Positions 43,670 to 53,168 of a DNA stretch of 64,000 nt are shown here, piece by piece. The position numbers were made by a program, and so were the translations under genes. Position 1 is the first letter of the stretch, and the number at the start of each line of letters is the position of its first letter. This DNA is from Allobosea sp. BH3 (lineage in GTDB: Bacteria > Pseudomonadota > Alphaproteobacteria > Rhizobiales > Beijerinckiaceae): contig NZ_JAIMCA010000005.1 in the NCBI RefSeq assembly GCF_025499465.1, positions 618,511-682,510 on the forward strand, in the 5' to 3' direction. The notes beneath the pieces are model-generated. The model had not been told where the DNA came from. It saw nothing but the letters and a program-made list of their open reading frames with translations, and searched no databases.

Positions 43670-43686
43670 ATGGCGGACAGGGCGGG
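43670..43686. repeat. Right attachment site core within tRNA-Ser 3' end
   Basis: ATGGCGGACAGGGCGGG covers CCA, the discriminator base, the 3' acceptor strand and the beginning of the T-stem of tRNA-Ser(GGA). It is identical to 20321-20337. The tRNA stays intact because the repeat restores its 3' end. Confidence 0.87.
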
Positions 43687-43760
43687 ATTCGAACCCGCGA
43701 TACGGTTTCCCGTATACACACTTTCCAGGCGTGCGCCTTCAACCACTCGGCCACCTGTCC
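43671..43760 (-). tRNA. tRNA-Ser (anticodon GGA)
   Basis: A 90-nt gene with encoded CCA. The acceptor stem pairs GGACAGG (5' end at 43760) with CCTGTCC (43675-43681). The anticodon GGA is at 43724-43726, in the loop CTGGAAA. A long variable arm (ATACGGGAAACCGTAT) identifies a class II serine tRNA, and GGTTCGAATCC forms the T-loop. It is the integration site of the island. Confidence 0.96.
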
Positions 43761-43910
43761 GGCGCGCTGCTTATGACTGCCGGCCCGCCATCTTTCAAGG
43801 CCCGAGATGCTGGCTTTTGCACAATCTCGATGATGGCCGGTCCGCAGAGCGCGCGACAGTTGCGATCCGGGGCCGGGACAGGCACATCTGGTGGCGGTGA
43901 ACGATCGCGG

Positions 43911-44285
43911 ATGGACCCCAAAAAGTGGGGCCTCCGGATCTCGAAGGACGATGGGGGCTTGCGGGTGCGGTTTCTGCTGAGGCTGATCGGTTATCTCTTG
44001 GTTGCGGCCGGTTTCATCGTGGCCGTGATCGATGGCGCCCGCTCGATCGCCAATTCCACCCCGCGTTTCACGGCGCTGGGCGACACGCTGGTCGCGCTGC
44101 TGCATGAGCGCTATGCGCTGTTGCAGCCTGCGATCGAGCGCAATCTCCATCCGATGCTCTGGGACCCGGTGCTGCTCTCGCTGGTGCGGATGCCGGCGGC
44201 GCTCGTCGCGCTGCTGCTCGGCTTCCTGCTGCTCTGGCTGGGGCGCAGGCCGGAGCCGCAGATCGGCATCATCACGCGCCGGTGA
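43911..44285 (+). CDS. Small two-helix membrane protein
   Basis: A 124-aa protein beginning MDPKKWGLRISKDDGG. Hydrophobic helices lie at about residues 24-42 and 93-113, with a soluble loop between them that could be periplasmic. No family recognised. Longer frames that run into the tRNA were rejected. It is 82 nt before msrA. Confidence 0.65.
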   Translation: MDPKKWGLRISKDDGGLRVRFLLRLIGYLLVAAGFIVAVIDGARSIANSTPRFTALGDTLVALLHERYALLQPAIERNLHPMLWDPVLLSLVRMPAALVALLLGFLLLWLGRRPEPQIGIITRR

Positions 44286-44366
44286 AGGCCGGCCTGCTCG
44301 CCCGCCCCTGTCCGAAAGCGCTCCGGGCGCTTACATAGGCGACAGGCTCGAACGGAACGGAGCGAA

Positions 44367-45026
44367 ATGATGTTCTCCCTGCGCAAGAAGACCGAGATGC
44401 CGAAGCCCGCCGAGGCGCTGCCCGGTCGCGATGCTGCGATGCCCATCACGGAGCCGCATTTCGTCAATGGCCGCGCGCTTGCCGGCCCTTATCCGGAAGG
44501 GATGCAGAAGGCGCTGTTCGGCCTCGGCTGCTTCTGGGGCGCCGAGCGAAAGTTCTGGCAGAGCGGCGAGGGCATCTGGGTCACCGCCGTGGGCTATGCC
44601 GGCGGCACGACGCCGAACCCGACCTACGAGGAGGTCTGCAGCGGCCTGACGGGCCATACCGAAATCGTCCTCGTCGTCTACGACCCCGCGAAGATCGCCT
44701 ATGAGGACCTGCTGAAGATCTTCTGGGAGAACCACGACCCGACGCAGGGCATGCGCCAGGGCGGCGACATCGGCACGCAGTATCGCTCGGCGATCTACAC
44801 CTATGACGACGCCCAGAAGGCGGCGGCCGAGCAGTCGCGCGACGAATACCAGAAGGCTCTGGCCGCGGGCGGCTACGGGCCGATCACGACGGAGATCGGC
44901 CCGGCGCCGACCCTCTACTTCGCCGAGGACTACCACCAGCAATATCTCGCCAAGAATCCGGCTGGCTATTGCGGGCTGGGCGGCACCGGCGTCGCCTGCC
45001 AGATCGGGCTGGGCGTCGAGGCCTGA
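44367..45026 (+). CDS. msrA: Peptide methionine-S-sulfoxide reductase MsrA
   Basis: A 219-aa enzyme repairing oxidised methionine. The catalytic motif GCFWGAER (nucleophile Cys) is near residue 53. [21 protein letters not shown] and DPTQG follow, and the C-terminal resolving Cys is in the [15 protein letters not shown] region. GGAGCGAA precedes the ATG. Length is normal with about 40 extra N-terminal residues. Confidence 0.95.
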   Translation: MMFSLRKKTEMPKPAEALPGRDAAMPITEPHFVNGRALAGPYPEGMQKALFGLGCFWGAERKFWQSGEGIWVTAVGYAGGTTPNPTYEEVCSGLTGHTEIVLVVYDPAKIAYEDLLKIFWENHDPTQGMRQGGDIGTQYRSAIYTYDDAQKAAAEQSRDEYQKALAAGGYGPITTEIGPAPTLYFAEDYHQQYLAKNPAGYCGLGGTGVACQIGLGVEA

Positions 45027-45266
45027 GGCACGCCAATCCGTCGGTCTGGGGCAGGCCGGCGGCCTGGGCCCGCTAACACGGCTTGGCTCCTGCTCGCGTC
45101 ATGCTCGTCCTTGTGGCGAGCATCGACGTTTGAACACGGCACTCATTGAACGAAGACGTGGATGGTCGGGCCAGGCTCGACCATGACGGCCATAAGTTCC
45201 CTATATGTTCTTGCGTTGTCGTTGAAGCTCCGCTAGCGTTCCCTTGGGGAATGGGGCTGGGCCGAA

Positions 45267-46820
45267 ATGGTGACGCGGGTCGCGACCGTAGCGTTCGAAG
45301 GCGTCGAGGCGCGCGCCGTCGATGTCCAAGTTCAGGTCGCGGCCGGCGGCGTCGCCTTCATCCTCGTGGGGCTGCCGGACAAGGCGGTGGCCGAGAGCCG
45401 CGAGCGGGTTCGCGCCGCGCTGATCGCTTCCGGGCTCGCCCTGCCGGCGAAGCGCATCACCGTCAACCTCGCGCCGGCCGACCTGCCCAAGGAAGGCAGC
45501 CATTATGACCTGCCGATCGCGCTCGCCGTCATGGCCGCGATCGGCGCCATCCCGCCGGATGCGCTGGCGGGCTACACCGTCCTCGGCGAGCTCGCGCTCG
45601 ATGGCTCCATCGCTCCGGTGGCCGGCGTCCTTCCTGCGGCGATCGCGGCCTATGGCCGGGGGCAGGGGCTGATCTGCCCGGCCGCCTGTGGCCCCGAGGC
45701 TGCCTGGGCCGCCGCTGATGTCGACATCCTGGCGCCACGCTCGCTGATTCAGCTCGCCAATCATTTCAAGGGCACGCAGGTGATGGCGCGTCCCGAACCG
45801 GCCGTGGCGCGGCAGCATGGACTGCTGCCCGATCTCGCTGACGTGAAGGGTCAGGAGAGCGCCAGGCGTGCGCTCGAGATTGCCGCGGCTGGTGGCCATA
45901 ATCTCCTGCTCAACGGTCCTCCTGGCGCCGGCAAGTCGATGTTGGCGAGCCGGCTGCCCTCGATCCTGCCGCCGCTCTCGCCGCGCGAGCTGCTCGAGGT
46001 TTCGATGGTGCTGTCGGTGGCCGGTCATCTCGCCGACGGGGCGCTGACGGACCGGCGCCCCTTCCGCGCGCCGCATCATTCGGCCTCGATGGCCGCGCTG
46101 GTCGGCGGCGGGCTTCAGGCGAAGCCGGGAGAGGTTTCGCTCGCCCATCACGGCGTGCTCTTCCTCGACGAATTGCCGGAGTTCCAGCCGCAGGTGCTGG
46201 ATGCGCTGCGCCAGCCCATGGAAACGGGCGACGTGCTGATCTCTCGCGCCAATCATCGGGCTTCCTATCCCGCTCGCTTCCAGCTCGTCGCGGCGATGAA
46301 TCCCTGCCGCTGCGGGCGGGCGACGGAGCCGGGCTATGCCTGCCGGCGCCAGCCGAACGAGCGCTGCATGGCGCAGTATCAGACGCGGCTCTCCGGCCCG
46401 CTTCTGGATCGGATCGACATCGCGATCGACATTCCGGCCGTCACCGCCGCCGACCTGATCCTGCCCGCGACGGGCGAGAGCTCTGCCGTGGTCGCCGCCC
46501 GCGTCGGGCAGGCGCGCCGGATGCAGGTCGCGCGTTTCGAGGCACTGGGGCTCGCCGGGCGCGGCCTCGGACACGTCGCCACCAACGCGGCCTGCCCGGC
46601 GCCGGTGCTGGAGGAGATTGCCCGGCCGGACAAGGCGGGGCTCGCTTTGCTGCGCGATGCCGCCGAGGCGATGCGCCTGACGGCGCGCGCCTATCACCGG
46701 GTGCTGAAGGTCGCCCGCACGCTCGCCGACCTCGATGGCGAGGACAAGGTCGGCCGGCTGCACCTGGCGGAGGCGCTATCCTATCGCTCGCGCGGGGACC
46801 AGTTCGTCCAGGCGGCCTAG
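45267..46820 (+). CDS. YifB/ComM-family Mg-chelatase-like AAA+ ATPase
   Basis: A 517-aa protein: N-terminal ChlI-like domain (FILVGLPDKAVAESRERVR), Walker A GPPGAGKSMLA, Walker B VLFLDELPEF and a C-terminal Mg-chelatase domain. ComM is the hexameric helicase that promotes branch migration during natural transformation, and YifB proteins are widely conserved. It appears complete. Confidence 0.93.
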   Translation: MVTRVATVAFEGVEARAVDVQVQVAAGGVAFILVGLPDKAVAESRERVRAALIASGLALPAKRITVNLAPADLPKEGSHYDLPIALAVMAAIGAIPPDALAGYTVLGELALDGSIAPVAGVLPAAIAAYGRGQGLICPAACGPEAAWAAADVDILAPRSLIQLANHFKGTQVMARPEPAVARQHGLLPDLADVKGQESARRALEIAAAGGHNLLLNGPPGAGKSMLASRLPSILPPLSPRELLEVSMVLSVAGHLADGALTDRRPFRAPHHSASMAALVGGGLQAKPGEVSLAHHGVLFLDELPEFQPQVLDALRQPMETGDVLISRANHRASYPARFQLVAAMNPCRCGRATEPGYACRRQPNERCMAQYQTRLSGPLLDRIDIAIDIPAVTAADLILPATGESSAVVAARVGQARRMQVARFEALGLAGRGLGHVATNAACPAPVLEEIARPDKAGLALLRDAAEAMRLTARAYHRVLKVARTLADLDGEDKVGRLHLAEALSYRSRGDQFVQAA

Positions 46821-46915
46821 ATCGCCGCGCGTTCGACGGGACGCGATAGCGGTGATCGATCTCTTTCCATGGCATCGGATCGAAGAGGGGAGGCCGGCTT
46901 TCGCGCCGATGCCGT

Positions 46916-46971
46916 GGAGCATGGTCGAGCGAAGTGGATGCCGGTTCGCGCCAAGAAGATGCGATGAACAG
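46916..46971. repeat. Dispersed intergenic repeat, CGAGCGAAGTGGAT type, copy 1
   Basis: GGAGCATGGTCGAGCGAAGT and the following 36 nt closely match 57130-57186 (CGAGCGAAGTGGATNCCGG core). It is a recurrent short intergenic element of Rhizobiales genomes by recollection. The rest of 46821-47117 shows no gene. Confidence 0.7.
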
Positions 46972-47117
46972 GCTGATGACGCATTCTCACGACACGACTC
47001 GGAAATGCTCTGGACGGCGCCGCGGGCGGCGCCAGGATTAACCAACTCTGCAGGCAACAGGCTGAATCTCCACGATTCCCACGTGCCTTTCTCAAGGGAC
47101 CGGCGCTAGATCGGGGC

Positions 47118-49226
47118 ATGGCTTCCCCGCTCTGGTCATGGCTGGTCGACCTGTTTGCGCTGCTGGCCCTGCCCGCGGTGACCGTGGTCGTCCTGCTGCT
47201 GCGAGAGCGTGGGAGGCTCCGCGAGGAGAACACCGCCCTCGCCGACGAAATCGAGACCCAGAAAGATCGCGTCTGGAAACTCGCCGACAGCGAGGAACGC
47301 TACCGCAGCCTGATCGAGGCGCAGGGCGACCTGATCGTCCGCCGCGACGGCGGCCGTATCGTCTATGCCAATGCCGCCTATGCGACGCTGTTCGGCATGC
47401 GTCCGGCGGATCTGGTCGGCACCCGGATGCAGCTGCCGCGGCTCGATAGCCGCCCGGTCCAGACGCTGGAGGACGGCGCCCGCAGCTTCGACGAGTGCAT
47501 GGCGACCTATGAGGGCGAGCGCTGGATCTCCTGGGTCGAGACCGTGGCGCCTGGGCCGGAGAAACACCCGTTGGTCCAGCGCGTCGGCCGCGACATCACG
47601 GCGCGCGTTGCCGCCGAGGACGAACTGGTCGAGGCGCGCGCCCGGGCCGAGGCGGCGAACGAGGCCAAGTCGCGCTTCCTCGCCACCGTCAGCCATGAGT
47701 TCCGCACGCCGCTCAACGGCATCCTCGGCATGGCGGATCTTCTGTCCGACACCGGCCCCGACGCCGAGCAGGCGACTTATATCGAGGCCCTGCGGAGTTC
47801 CGGCGAGGCGCTGCTTGCGCTGGTCGACGATATCCTCGACGTCGCGAAGGTCGAAGCCGGTAAGCTGGAGCTGGTCGAGGAGCCGTTCGATCTCGTCCAG
47901 CTCATCGAGACGGTCACGGAGTTGATGGCGCCGCGCGCCCAGGCCAAGGGGCTGGAACTCGCCGCCCATATCGCGCCGGACCTGCCGGCGCGCCTCGTCG
48001 GCGACCGTGACCGCCTGCGTCAGATCCTGCTCAATCTCGTCGGCAATGCGGTGAAATTCACCGAGGCTGGCGGCGTCGGCCTGAGCCTGCGCAAGGAGGG
48101 GGCGGGCTTCGAGATCGTCGTCGCCGATACCGGGCCTGGGATCCCGTCCGACAGGCTGGAGCTCATCTTCGGCGAATTCGAGCAGCTCGAATCCGGCACC
48201 GGCGAGCGTCAATCCGGCACCGGCCTCGGCCTTGCGATCGTGCGCCGCCTCGTCGGCCTGATGGGCGGCGAGGTGCGCGCTGAGAGCCGCATCGGTGAGG
48301 GCGCGACCTTCCGCCTCGTCCTGCCATTTTCGGCCGCAGCCGGCGCGCCGGCGCTCGCGATTCCGCACTGGCCACGCCAGCATGTCCTGCTCGTCTCGCC
48401 CTCGGCCTTTGCCGCGCGCTTCCTGGCCGAGACGATCCGCTCCACCGGCGCGGCGGTTTCCATCGCGACAACGGTCGAGGCTGCCGCCGCCAGGCTGGCC
48501 GAGCCGCCGAGCGCGGAGAACGGCGCCGTCACCGCGGCGTTGATCGACCACGCGCTCGGAGATCAGCCGGCGAAGGATCTCGCGAAGCTGGTGCGCATCG
48601 CAGGCATCGCCGATTGCCTCATCCTGCTCTCGCCTTTCGCGCGGCGGCCGTTCGGCTCGTCGCAGGAGGCTGGCTTCTCCGGCTTCCTGATCAAGCCGGT
48701 GCGGATGCGCTCGCTCTATGAGCGGCTCGGAGCCGGCTTCCCCCAGGCGCAGGCCATGACGGGCGGAGCCGGGCAGCCCACGCAGGCGCCGCTGCGCGCC
48801 ATCGGTGCTGGCCTCACCGTGCTGGTGGCCGAGGACAACGAGATCAATGCCCTGCTGGTGACGCGCACGCTGGAGCGTTTCGGCTGCACAGCCTTCTGGG
48901 TGCGGGACGGGCGCGAGGCCCTGCAGCGTGTCGAGGCGAGCTTTGCCGGCACCGCACCGAAACTCGACCTCGTATTGCTCGATGTCAGGATGCCGGGGAT
49001 GACGGGGCTCGACTGCGCGCGGGCCGTCCGGGCGCTGGAGCGCAAGCTCTGCCGGGCTTGCCCGCTTCCGCTCGTCGCCGTCACGGCCAATGTCGCGGTG
49101 GCCGATCGGGAAGCCGCCTTTGCGGCCGGAATGGACGATTGCCTGGCCAAACCGCTGGAGCGCGCCGCCCTTCTGAGCTGGCTGGAACGCCTGTCGCAGC
49201 CGCAGGCGGGCAGCCTCTCGGCTTGA
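47118..49226 (+). CDS. Hybrid sensor histidine kinase with receiver domain
   Basis: A 702-aa protein: one N-terminal transmembrane helix (about residues 6-27), a coiled-coil, a PAS domain (SEERYRSLIEAQGDLI), HisKA with phosphorylatable H193 (VSHEFRTPLNG), HATPase_c (NLVGNAVKF, ADTGPGIP, GTGLGLAIV), a receiver-like region without an obvious phospho-Asp (about 417-545) and a true receiver with D622 in LLDVRMPGMTG and Lys in AKPLE. Layout is that of phosphorelay hybrid kinases. The stimulus is unknown and no response regulator lies next to it. Confidence 0.92.
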   Translation: MASPLWSWLVDLFALLALPAVTVVVLLLRERGRLREENTALADEIETQKDRVWKLADSEERYRSLIEAQGDLIVRRDGGRIVYANAAYATLFGMRPADLVGTRMQLPRLDSRPVQTLEDGARSFDECMATYEGERWISWVETVAPGPEKHPLVQRVGRDITARVAAEDELVEARARAEAANEAKSRFLATVSHEFRTPLNGILGMADLLSDTGPDAEQATYIEALRSSGEALLALVDDILDVAKVEAGKLELVEEPFDLVQLIETVTELMAPRAQAKGLELAAHIAPDLPARLVGDRDRLRQILLNLVGNAVKFTEAGGVGLSLRKEGAGFEIVVADTGPGIPSDRLELIFGEFEQLESGTGERQSGTGLGLAIVRRLVGLMGGEVRAESRIGEGATFRLVLPFSAAAGAPALAIPHWPRQHVLLVSPSAFAARFLAETIRSTGAAVSIATTVEAAAARLAEPPSAENGAVTAALIDHALGDQPAKDLAKLVRIAGIADCLILLSPFARRPFGSSQEAGFSGFLIKPVRMRSLYERLGAGFPQAQAMTGGAGQPTQAPLRAIGAGLTVLVAEDNEINALLVTRTLERFGCTAFWVRDGREALQRVEASFAGTAPKLDLVLLDVRMPGMTGLDCARAVRALERKLCRACPLPLVAVTANVAVADREAAFAAGMDDCLAKPLERAALLSWLERLSQPQAGSLSA

Positions 49227-49336
49227 AGCCCTGACCGCCTTGGTCCATAATCGCCGTCATCGCTTCGACGCAGTTTTGTCGCGAAGCTGTTAGATCGTCA
49301 GAGCAAGCCTCCCAGCAGGCCGGATAGGGCTGAGGG

Positions 49337-50326
49337 ATGACACAGGCGATGGCGCTGCAGGTTTCCGAAGCCAAGAACCCGATGCCCGCTCACAGGCAGG
49401 CGGCGTTCGCACGATTCTCAGCCGGCAATCCGTTCACGCGCTTTGCGCCTCTGAGCCTGATCCCGGGCGGCAAGATGCTGCGCTTCGGTGCCGAACCCGG
49501 CGAAGCCCCTCCCTTGTCCGGCACGCTGGGCCGCCTCGGCTCGCTCGAGGTTCGTCTTGCCCGCGGCCCGCGCGAGATTTGGCGGGCGCAGCGCCTGCGC
49601 TACCGTGTCTTCTACCAGGAGATGTCCGCCAAGCCCGACGTCGTCTCGCGCATGTTCCGCCGCGACGCAGACCGCTTCGACAAGGCCTGCGACCATCTCC
49701 TCGTCATCGACCACGCTGCGCGGGGCCGCTTCGGCGGCGTCAAGCCGAAGGTCGTCGGCACCTACCGTCTGATGCGCCAGAGCGCGGCCGAGCGCCTCGG
49801 CGGCTTCTATACGCAAGGCGAGTTCGACCTCGCCCCGATGCTCGCCAGCCACCCAGGCCAGCGCTTCCTCGAGCTCGGCCGCTCCTGTGTGCTCAAGCCC
49901 TACCGCACCAAGCGGACGGTCGAGCTGCTTTGGTCCGGTATCTGGGCCTATCTGCAGCACCATCGCATCGACGCCATGTTCGGCTGCGCCTCCTTCGACG
50001 GCACGGACCCGGATGCGCTCGCCTTGCCGCTGAGCTTCCTGCATCACAACGCTCGCTCGCAGGGCGAGTGGAGCGCTGCCGCCCATGCCGGGCATTATGT
50101 CGGCATGGACCGCCTGCCGGCCGAGATGGTCGACGCCAAGCTCGCGCTCAAGCAGCTGCCGCCGCTGATCAAGGGCTATCTCAGGCTCGGCGCCCGCTTC
50201 GGCACCGGCGCGGTGGTGGACCGCCAGTTCGGCACCACGGACGTCCTCGTCGTCCTCCCCGTCGCGGCAATCGACAGGCGCTATGCTGAATACTACGGCG
50301 GCGAGACCCCGCGCCACGCGGCCTGA
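49337..50326 (+). CDS. olsB: OlsB-like ornithine/acyl-ACP N-acyltransferase (GNAT fold)
   Basis: A 329-aa protein with the OlsB/hemolysin-type acyltransferase pattern: RLRYRVFYQEM, VVGTYRLMR, LELGRSCVLKPYRTKRTV and the C-terminal VVDRQFGTTDVLVVLPV. OlsB makes the lyso-ornithine lipid precursor; no olsA is visible nearby. The first residues up to about 60 are variable, so the start could be internal (MALQVSEAK or MPAHRQAA). Substrate is inferred from the family. Confidence 0.82.
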   Translation: MTQAMALQVSEAKNPMPAHRQAAFARFSAGNPFTRFAPLSLIPGGKMLRFGAEPGEAPPLSGTLGRLGSLEVRLARGPREIWRAQRLRYRVFYQEMSAKPDVVSRMFRRDADRFDKACDHLLVIDHAARGRFGGVKPKVVGTYRLMRQSAAERLGGFYTQGEFDLAPMLASHPGQRFLELGRSCVLKPYRTKRTVELLWSGIWAYLQHHRIDAMFGCASFDGTDPDALALPLSFLHHNARSQGEWSAAAHAGHYVGMDRLPAEMVDAKLALKQLPPLIKGYLRLGARFGTGAVVDRQFGTTDVLVVLPVAAIDRRYAEYYGGETPRHAA

Positions 50327-50352
50327 GAGCTCCCGTTCAGCCTGGCCTGAGC

Positions 50353-50451
50353 CGTCATGCTCGGGCTTGACCCGAGCATCTCAGGACGAGAAGGCGCCTT
50401 CTCCTGCCAGAGATTCTCGGGTCTGCGCTTCGCTTCGCCCGAGAATGACGG
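50353..50451. repeat. Dispersed palindromic intergenic repeat, family A, copy 1
   Basis: Begins CGTCATGCTCGGGCTTGACC and ends CGCCCGAGAATGACGG. It contains nested inverted repeats (ATGCTCGGG/CCCGAGCAT and ATTCTCGGG/CCCGAGAAT). It is nearly the same as 54244-54340. Confidence 0.8.
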
Positions 50452-50476
50452 CAAGCCCCCGGCGATCGCTCGCCGC

Positions 50477-51343
50477 TTATTCCCCCGCCGCAGCCAGCGC
50501 CCGCAGCGCCTCGCGGTAGGTCGGATAGCGGAACGCGTAACCCAGTTCCCGCTTCACCAGCGCGTTGGAGACGCGCTTGCTCTCACCGTAGAAGCTCGCC
50601 GCCATCGGCGAGAGATTGGCCTGCTCGAAGGGGATTTCGGGCGGCGGCTCTTGCCTCGTCAGCTCGGCGGCGAAGGTGATGACGTCCTGCGGCGGGCCGG
50701 GCTCGTCGTCGGTGACGTTGTAGATCGCGCCGTTGCGGGGCTTGTCCAGCGAGGCCATCAGCACCCCGGCGATGTCGTCGACATGGATGCGGTTGAAAAC
50801 CTGTCCCGGCTTGATGAGCCGCGTCGCCGTTCCCGCGCGCAGCTTGGCGATGGCATTGCGACCGGGGCCGTAGATGCCCGAGAGCCGGAAGATCTGGACA
50901 GGCTTGTCGCTCTCGCGTCCGAGCGCGAGCCAACCTTCCTCGATCGCGACGCGCTGGCGGGTGCGGGCATTGGACGGCTCGACAGGGGCGGTCTCGTCGA
51001 TCCAGGCGCCGCCCTGGTTGCCATAGACGCCGATCGTCGAGAGATAGCCGATCCAGCGCAGCTTCGGCGCGGCGGCAAGCGCTGCCTTCAAGGGGCCGAG
51101 CGCCGGATCACCATCTTCGGTCGGCTGGACCGAGACCAGCACCGCATCGGCCTCGGCGACGGCCGTTTCCAGCGCGGAGGATACGGCTACCCCGTCGAAG
51201 ACCAGCGTGCGGATGCCGTCGCGGCTGAGCCGCTCCGCCTTCTCGGCCGAGCGCACCGTGCCGGTGACAGCGAAGCCACGGGCCAGCGCCGCGCGCGCGA
51301 AGAAGCCGGCCGAATAACCAAGGCCGAGAATCAGGATGTTCAT
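50477..51343 (-). CDS. NAD(P)-dependent epimerase/reductase of the SDR family
   Basis: A 288-aa protein. The N-terminal Rossmann fold MNILILGLGYSAGFFARAA has GxGYxAxxxA in place of the classic GxxGxxG, typical of YeeZ-like atypical SDRs. YxxxK-type residues are not obvious; GYLSTIGVYGNQGG carries a Tyr/Ser pair. The start at 51343 overlaps the queG stop (ATGA), so the two are coupled. Confidence 0.82.
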   Translation of the reverse strand: MNILILGLGYSAGFFARAALARGFAVTGTVRSAEKAERLSRDGIRTLVFDGVAVSSALETAVAEADAVLVSVQPTEDGDPALGPLKAALAAAPKLRWIGYLSTIGVYGNQGGAWIDETAPVEPSNARTRQRVAIEEGWLALGRESDKPVQIFRLSGIYGPGRNAIAKLRAGTATRLIKPGQVFNRIHVDDIAGVLMASLDKPRNGAIYNVTDDEPGPPQDVITFAAELTRQEPPPEIPFEQANLSPMAASFYGESKRVSNALVKRELGYAFRYPTYREALRALAAAGE

Positions 51344-52578
51344 GCGGCGTCTTCTTTTCCGGATGTCAGCGCCAGCCATTCGGCCCTGACCTGCGGGTCG
51401 CTTTCGCCTGGCAGCACCGCCGACGCAAGCGCCATCACCTGCGCGGGGGCAAGCCGGCCGAGCGCCCAGACCGCCATGGCGCGCACCAGCGGCGAGGGAT
51501 CATGGAGATGGGGCAGGGCGCTTTGCGCAAGCTCGGCCCGGCCGCTGTTGCCGATGGCGATCAGCACATTGCGCAGGAAGCGGTCGCGACCGGTGCGCTT
51601 CACCGGCGTGCCGGCGAAGAGCGCCCGGAAGCCGGCGTCGTCGAGAGCCGCCAGCGCCGCGAGATCGAGCCCGTCGAGCTCTCCCTTGAGGGCCATCCGC
51701 GTCTCCTGCGCGGCCGCGGCGAACTTGTTCCAGGGGCAGACGGCGAGGCAGTCGTCGCAGCCGAAGACGCGGTTGCCGATGCCGGGCCGCAAGACGGCGT
51801 CGATATGGCCCTGATGCTCGATGGTCAGATAGGCGATGCAGCGGCGGGCATCGAGCTTATAGGGCGCGGGGAAGGCATCGGTCGGGCAGATGTCGAGGCA
51901 GCGCCGGCAGGAGCCGCAATGATCCTGCTCCGGCGCGTCCGCCGGCAGCTCAGCGGTGGTGTAGATCGCTCCCAGCAGCAGCCAGGAGCCGTGCTCGCGC
52001 GACACCAGCACCGTGTGCTTGCCCTGCCAGCCGAGCCCGGCCGCCTGCGCCAGGGGCTTTTCCATGACCGGTGCAGTATCGACGAAGACCTTGACGTCGG
52101 CGCCGCCGCGCGCGGCGAGAAGCCCGGCCACGCTCTTCAGCTTGCCCTTGATGACGTCGTGATAGTCGCGTCGGCGGGCATAGAGCGAGATCGTGGCCTT
52201 GTCGGGATGGTCCAGCATGGCGAGCGGATCGCCTTCGCCGGCATAGTTCATCCCCAGCATCACGACCGAGCGGACCTCGCCCCAGAGCTGGCGCGGATCG
52301 GCGCGCTGGGCGCGTCGCTCCTCCATCCACTCCATGCCGCCATGGTGGCCGGCCTCGAGCCAGTCCTCGAGCCGCCCCGGCGCCTCGGGGATTGCATCGG
52401 CCGGCGCGACGCGCATCACGGCGAAGCCCTCGGTGAGGGCACGCTCGGTAACGGCGCGCTTCAGCTTGTCGCCGCTCAGAAGTCCAGATTGTCGTAATGA
52501 GCGCTCGGAGCCATGCCCGGCACCCGGTCGCTCAGGAGCGCCCGGAAACTCGGCCTCGACTTGATCCTCGCATACCAT
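51340..52578 (-). CDS. queG: Epoxyqueuosine reductase QueG
   Basis: A cobalamin- and Fe-S-dependent enzyme for the last step of queuosine tRNA modification. Two ferredoxin-like clusters are visible: CGSCRRCLDICPTDAF and CDDCLAVCPWNKF. A C-terminal HEAT-like region (VLIAIGNSGRAEL) follows. The full frame is 412 aa, longer than usual. The conserved part starts at about residue 38 (LSGDKLKRAVTERAL) but has no ATG/GTG/TTG, so the ATG at 52578, with GAGG upstream, is retained. It overlaps the upstream GST gene by about 100 nt. Confidence 0.9.
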   Translation of the reverse strand: MVCEDQVEAEFPGAPERPGAGHGSERSLRQSGLLSGDKLKRAVTERALTEGFAVMRVAPADAIPEAPGRLEDWLEAGHHGGMEWMEERRAQRADPRQLWGEVRSVVMLGMNYAGEGDPLAMLDHPDKATISLYARRRDYHDVIKGKLKSVAGLLAARGGADVKVFVDTAPVMEKPLAQAAGLGWQGKHTVLVSREHGSWLLLGAIYTTAELPADAPEQDHCGSCRRCLDICPTDAFPAPYKLDARRCIAYLTIEHQGHIDAVLRPGIGNRVFGCDDCLAVCPWNKFAAAAQETRMALKGELDGLDLAALAALDDAGFRALFAGTPVKRTGRDRFLRNVLIAIGNSGRAELAQSALPHLHDPSPLVRAMAVWALGRLAPAQVMALASAVLPGESDPQVRAEWLALTSGKEDAA

Positions 52579-53168
52579 GCGCGAGCTGCCTCATCCTCTT
52601 CCCAGGGCACATCGCCGAGATAGTCGACGCATGAGAGATGCGCCGCTGCCGCCAGATCGGCATAGCTCAGCTGCGCCCCCGCAAGCCAGTTCCTCTTGGC
52701 CAGCAGCCAGGAGATATAGCGCAGATGATAGCGCACATTCGTTCGTGCCGCGCGGATCGCGCTCATCTCCGGCGGGCCGCCGCCGTCCTCGCGGCCCATG
52801 AAACGCTTCATCACCTTCTCCAGCACGAGCGGGCCGGTGATCTCCTCATGGAACTTGAGGTTGAACCAGTCGAGTAGCCGGCGCACCTCGACGCGCTCGC
52901 CCGGCCCCTCGGGCAGCAGGCGCTTGTCGGCCAGCGCGAGCCCGCGCGTCTCGTCGAGATATTCGGAGATCGGCCCGGCGCCCGGCACCGCAAGCCCGCT
53001 CTGCTCGACGAAGACCGGAGTCGTGCCCGCCGTATTGAGCTCGATAAACTCACGGCGCCGTTCCCAGACGCGCTCTTCGGTCAGCTCCGCCTCCATGCCG
53101 AACTCGTTGAGCACGAGCCGGATGAAGCGCGAATGCGGGCAGAGGGAATAGTGATAGAGCGTCGCCAT
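52476..53168 (-). CDS. Glutathione S-transferase family protein
   Basis: A 230-aa protein. The thioredoxin-like N-terminal domain (MATLYHYSLCPHSRFIRLVL) is followed by an alpha-helical C-terminal domain with the N-capping motif LSYADLAAAAHLSCVDYLG. Ser/Cys candidates lie at SLCPHS. The start at 53168 was chosen to begin at the fold. It is upstream of queG and overlaps its 5' end. Confidence 0.87.
   Translation of the reverse strand: MATLYHYSLCPHSRFIRLVLNEFGMEAELTEERVWERRREFIELNTAGTTPVFVEQSGLAVPGAGPISEYLDETRGLALADKRLLPEGPGERVEVRRLLDWFNLKFHEEITGPLVLEKVMKRFMGREDGGGPPEMSAIRAARTNVRYHLRYISWLLAKRNWLAGAQLSYADLAAAAHLSCVDYLGDVPWEEDEAARAWYARIKSRPSFRALLSDRVPGMAPSAHYDNLDF

Larger units (their letters stand above)
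20321..43686. mobile_element. Integrated genomic island at tRNA-Ser(GGA)
   Basis: About 23.4 kb bounded by identical 17-bp repeats (20321-20337 and 43670-43686). The right repeat overlaps the 3' end of tRNA-Ser, and a tyrosine integrase gene lies next to it, reading away from the tRNA. The content is accessory: restriction/methylation and GHKL-ATPase genes, a degraded nuclease, DUF2958, a possible HUH replication protein and hypotheticals. By eye the base composition of 22.3-32.6 kb is visibly richer in A+T than the flanks. No conjugation genes or phage structural genes were seen, so the island is probably non-self-transmissible. Confidence 0.88.

Noticed and set aside
20321..43686. Prophage or conjugative element
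   Set aside because: No capsid, portal, terminase, tail, relaxase-coupling or Type IV secretion genes were seen.
43571..43900. Open frame across the tRNA
   Set aside because: It covers the tRNA-Ser gene in the antisense direction and has no protein features.
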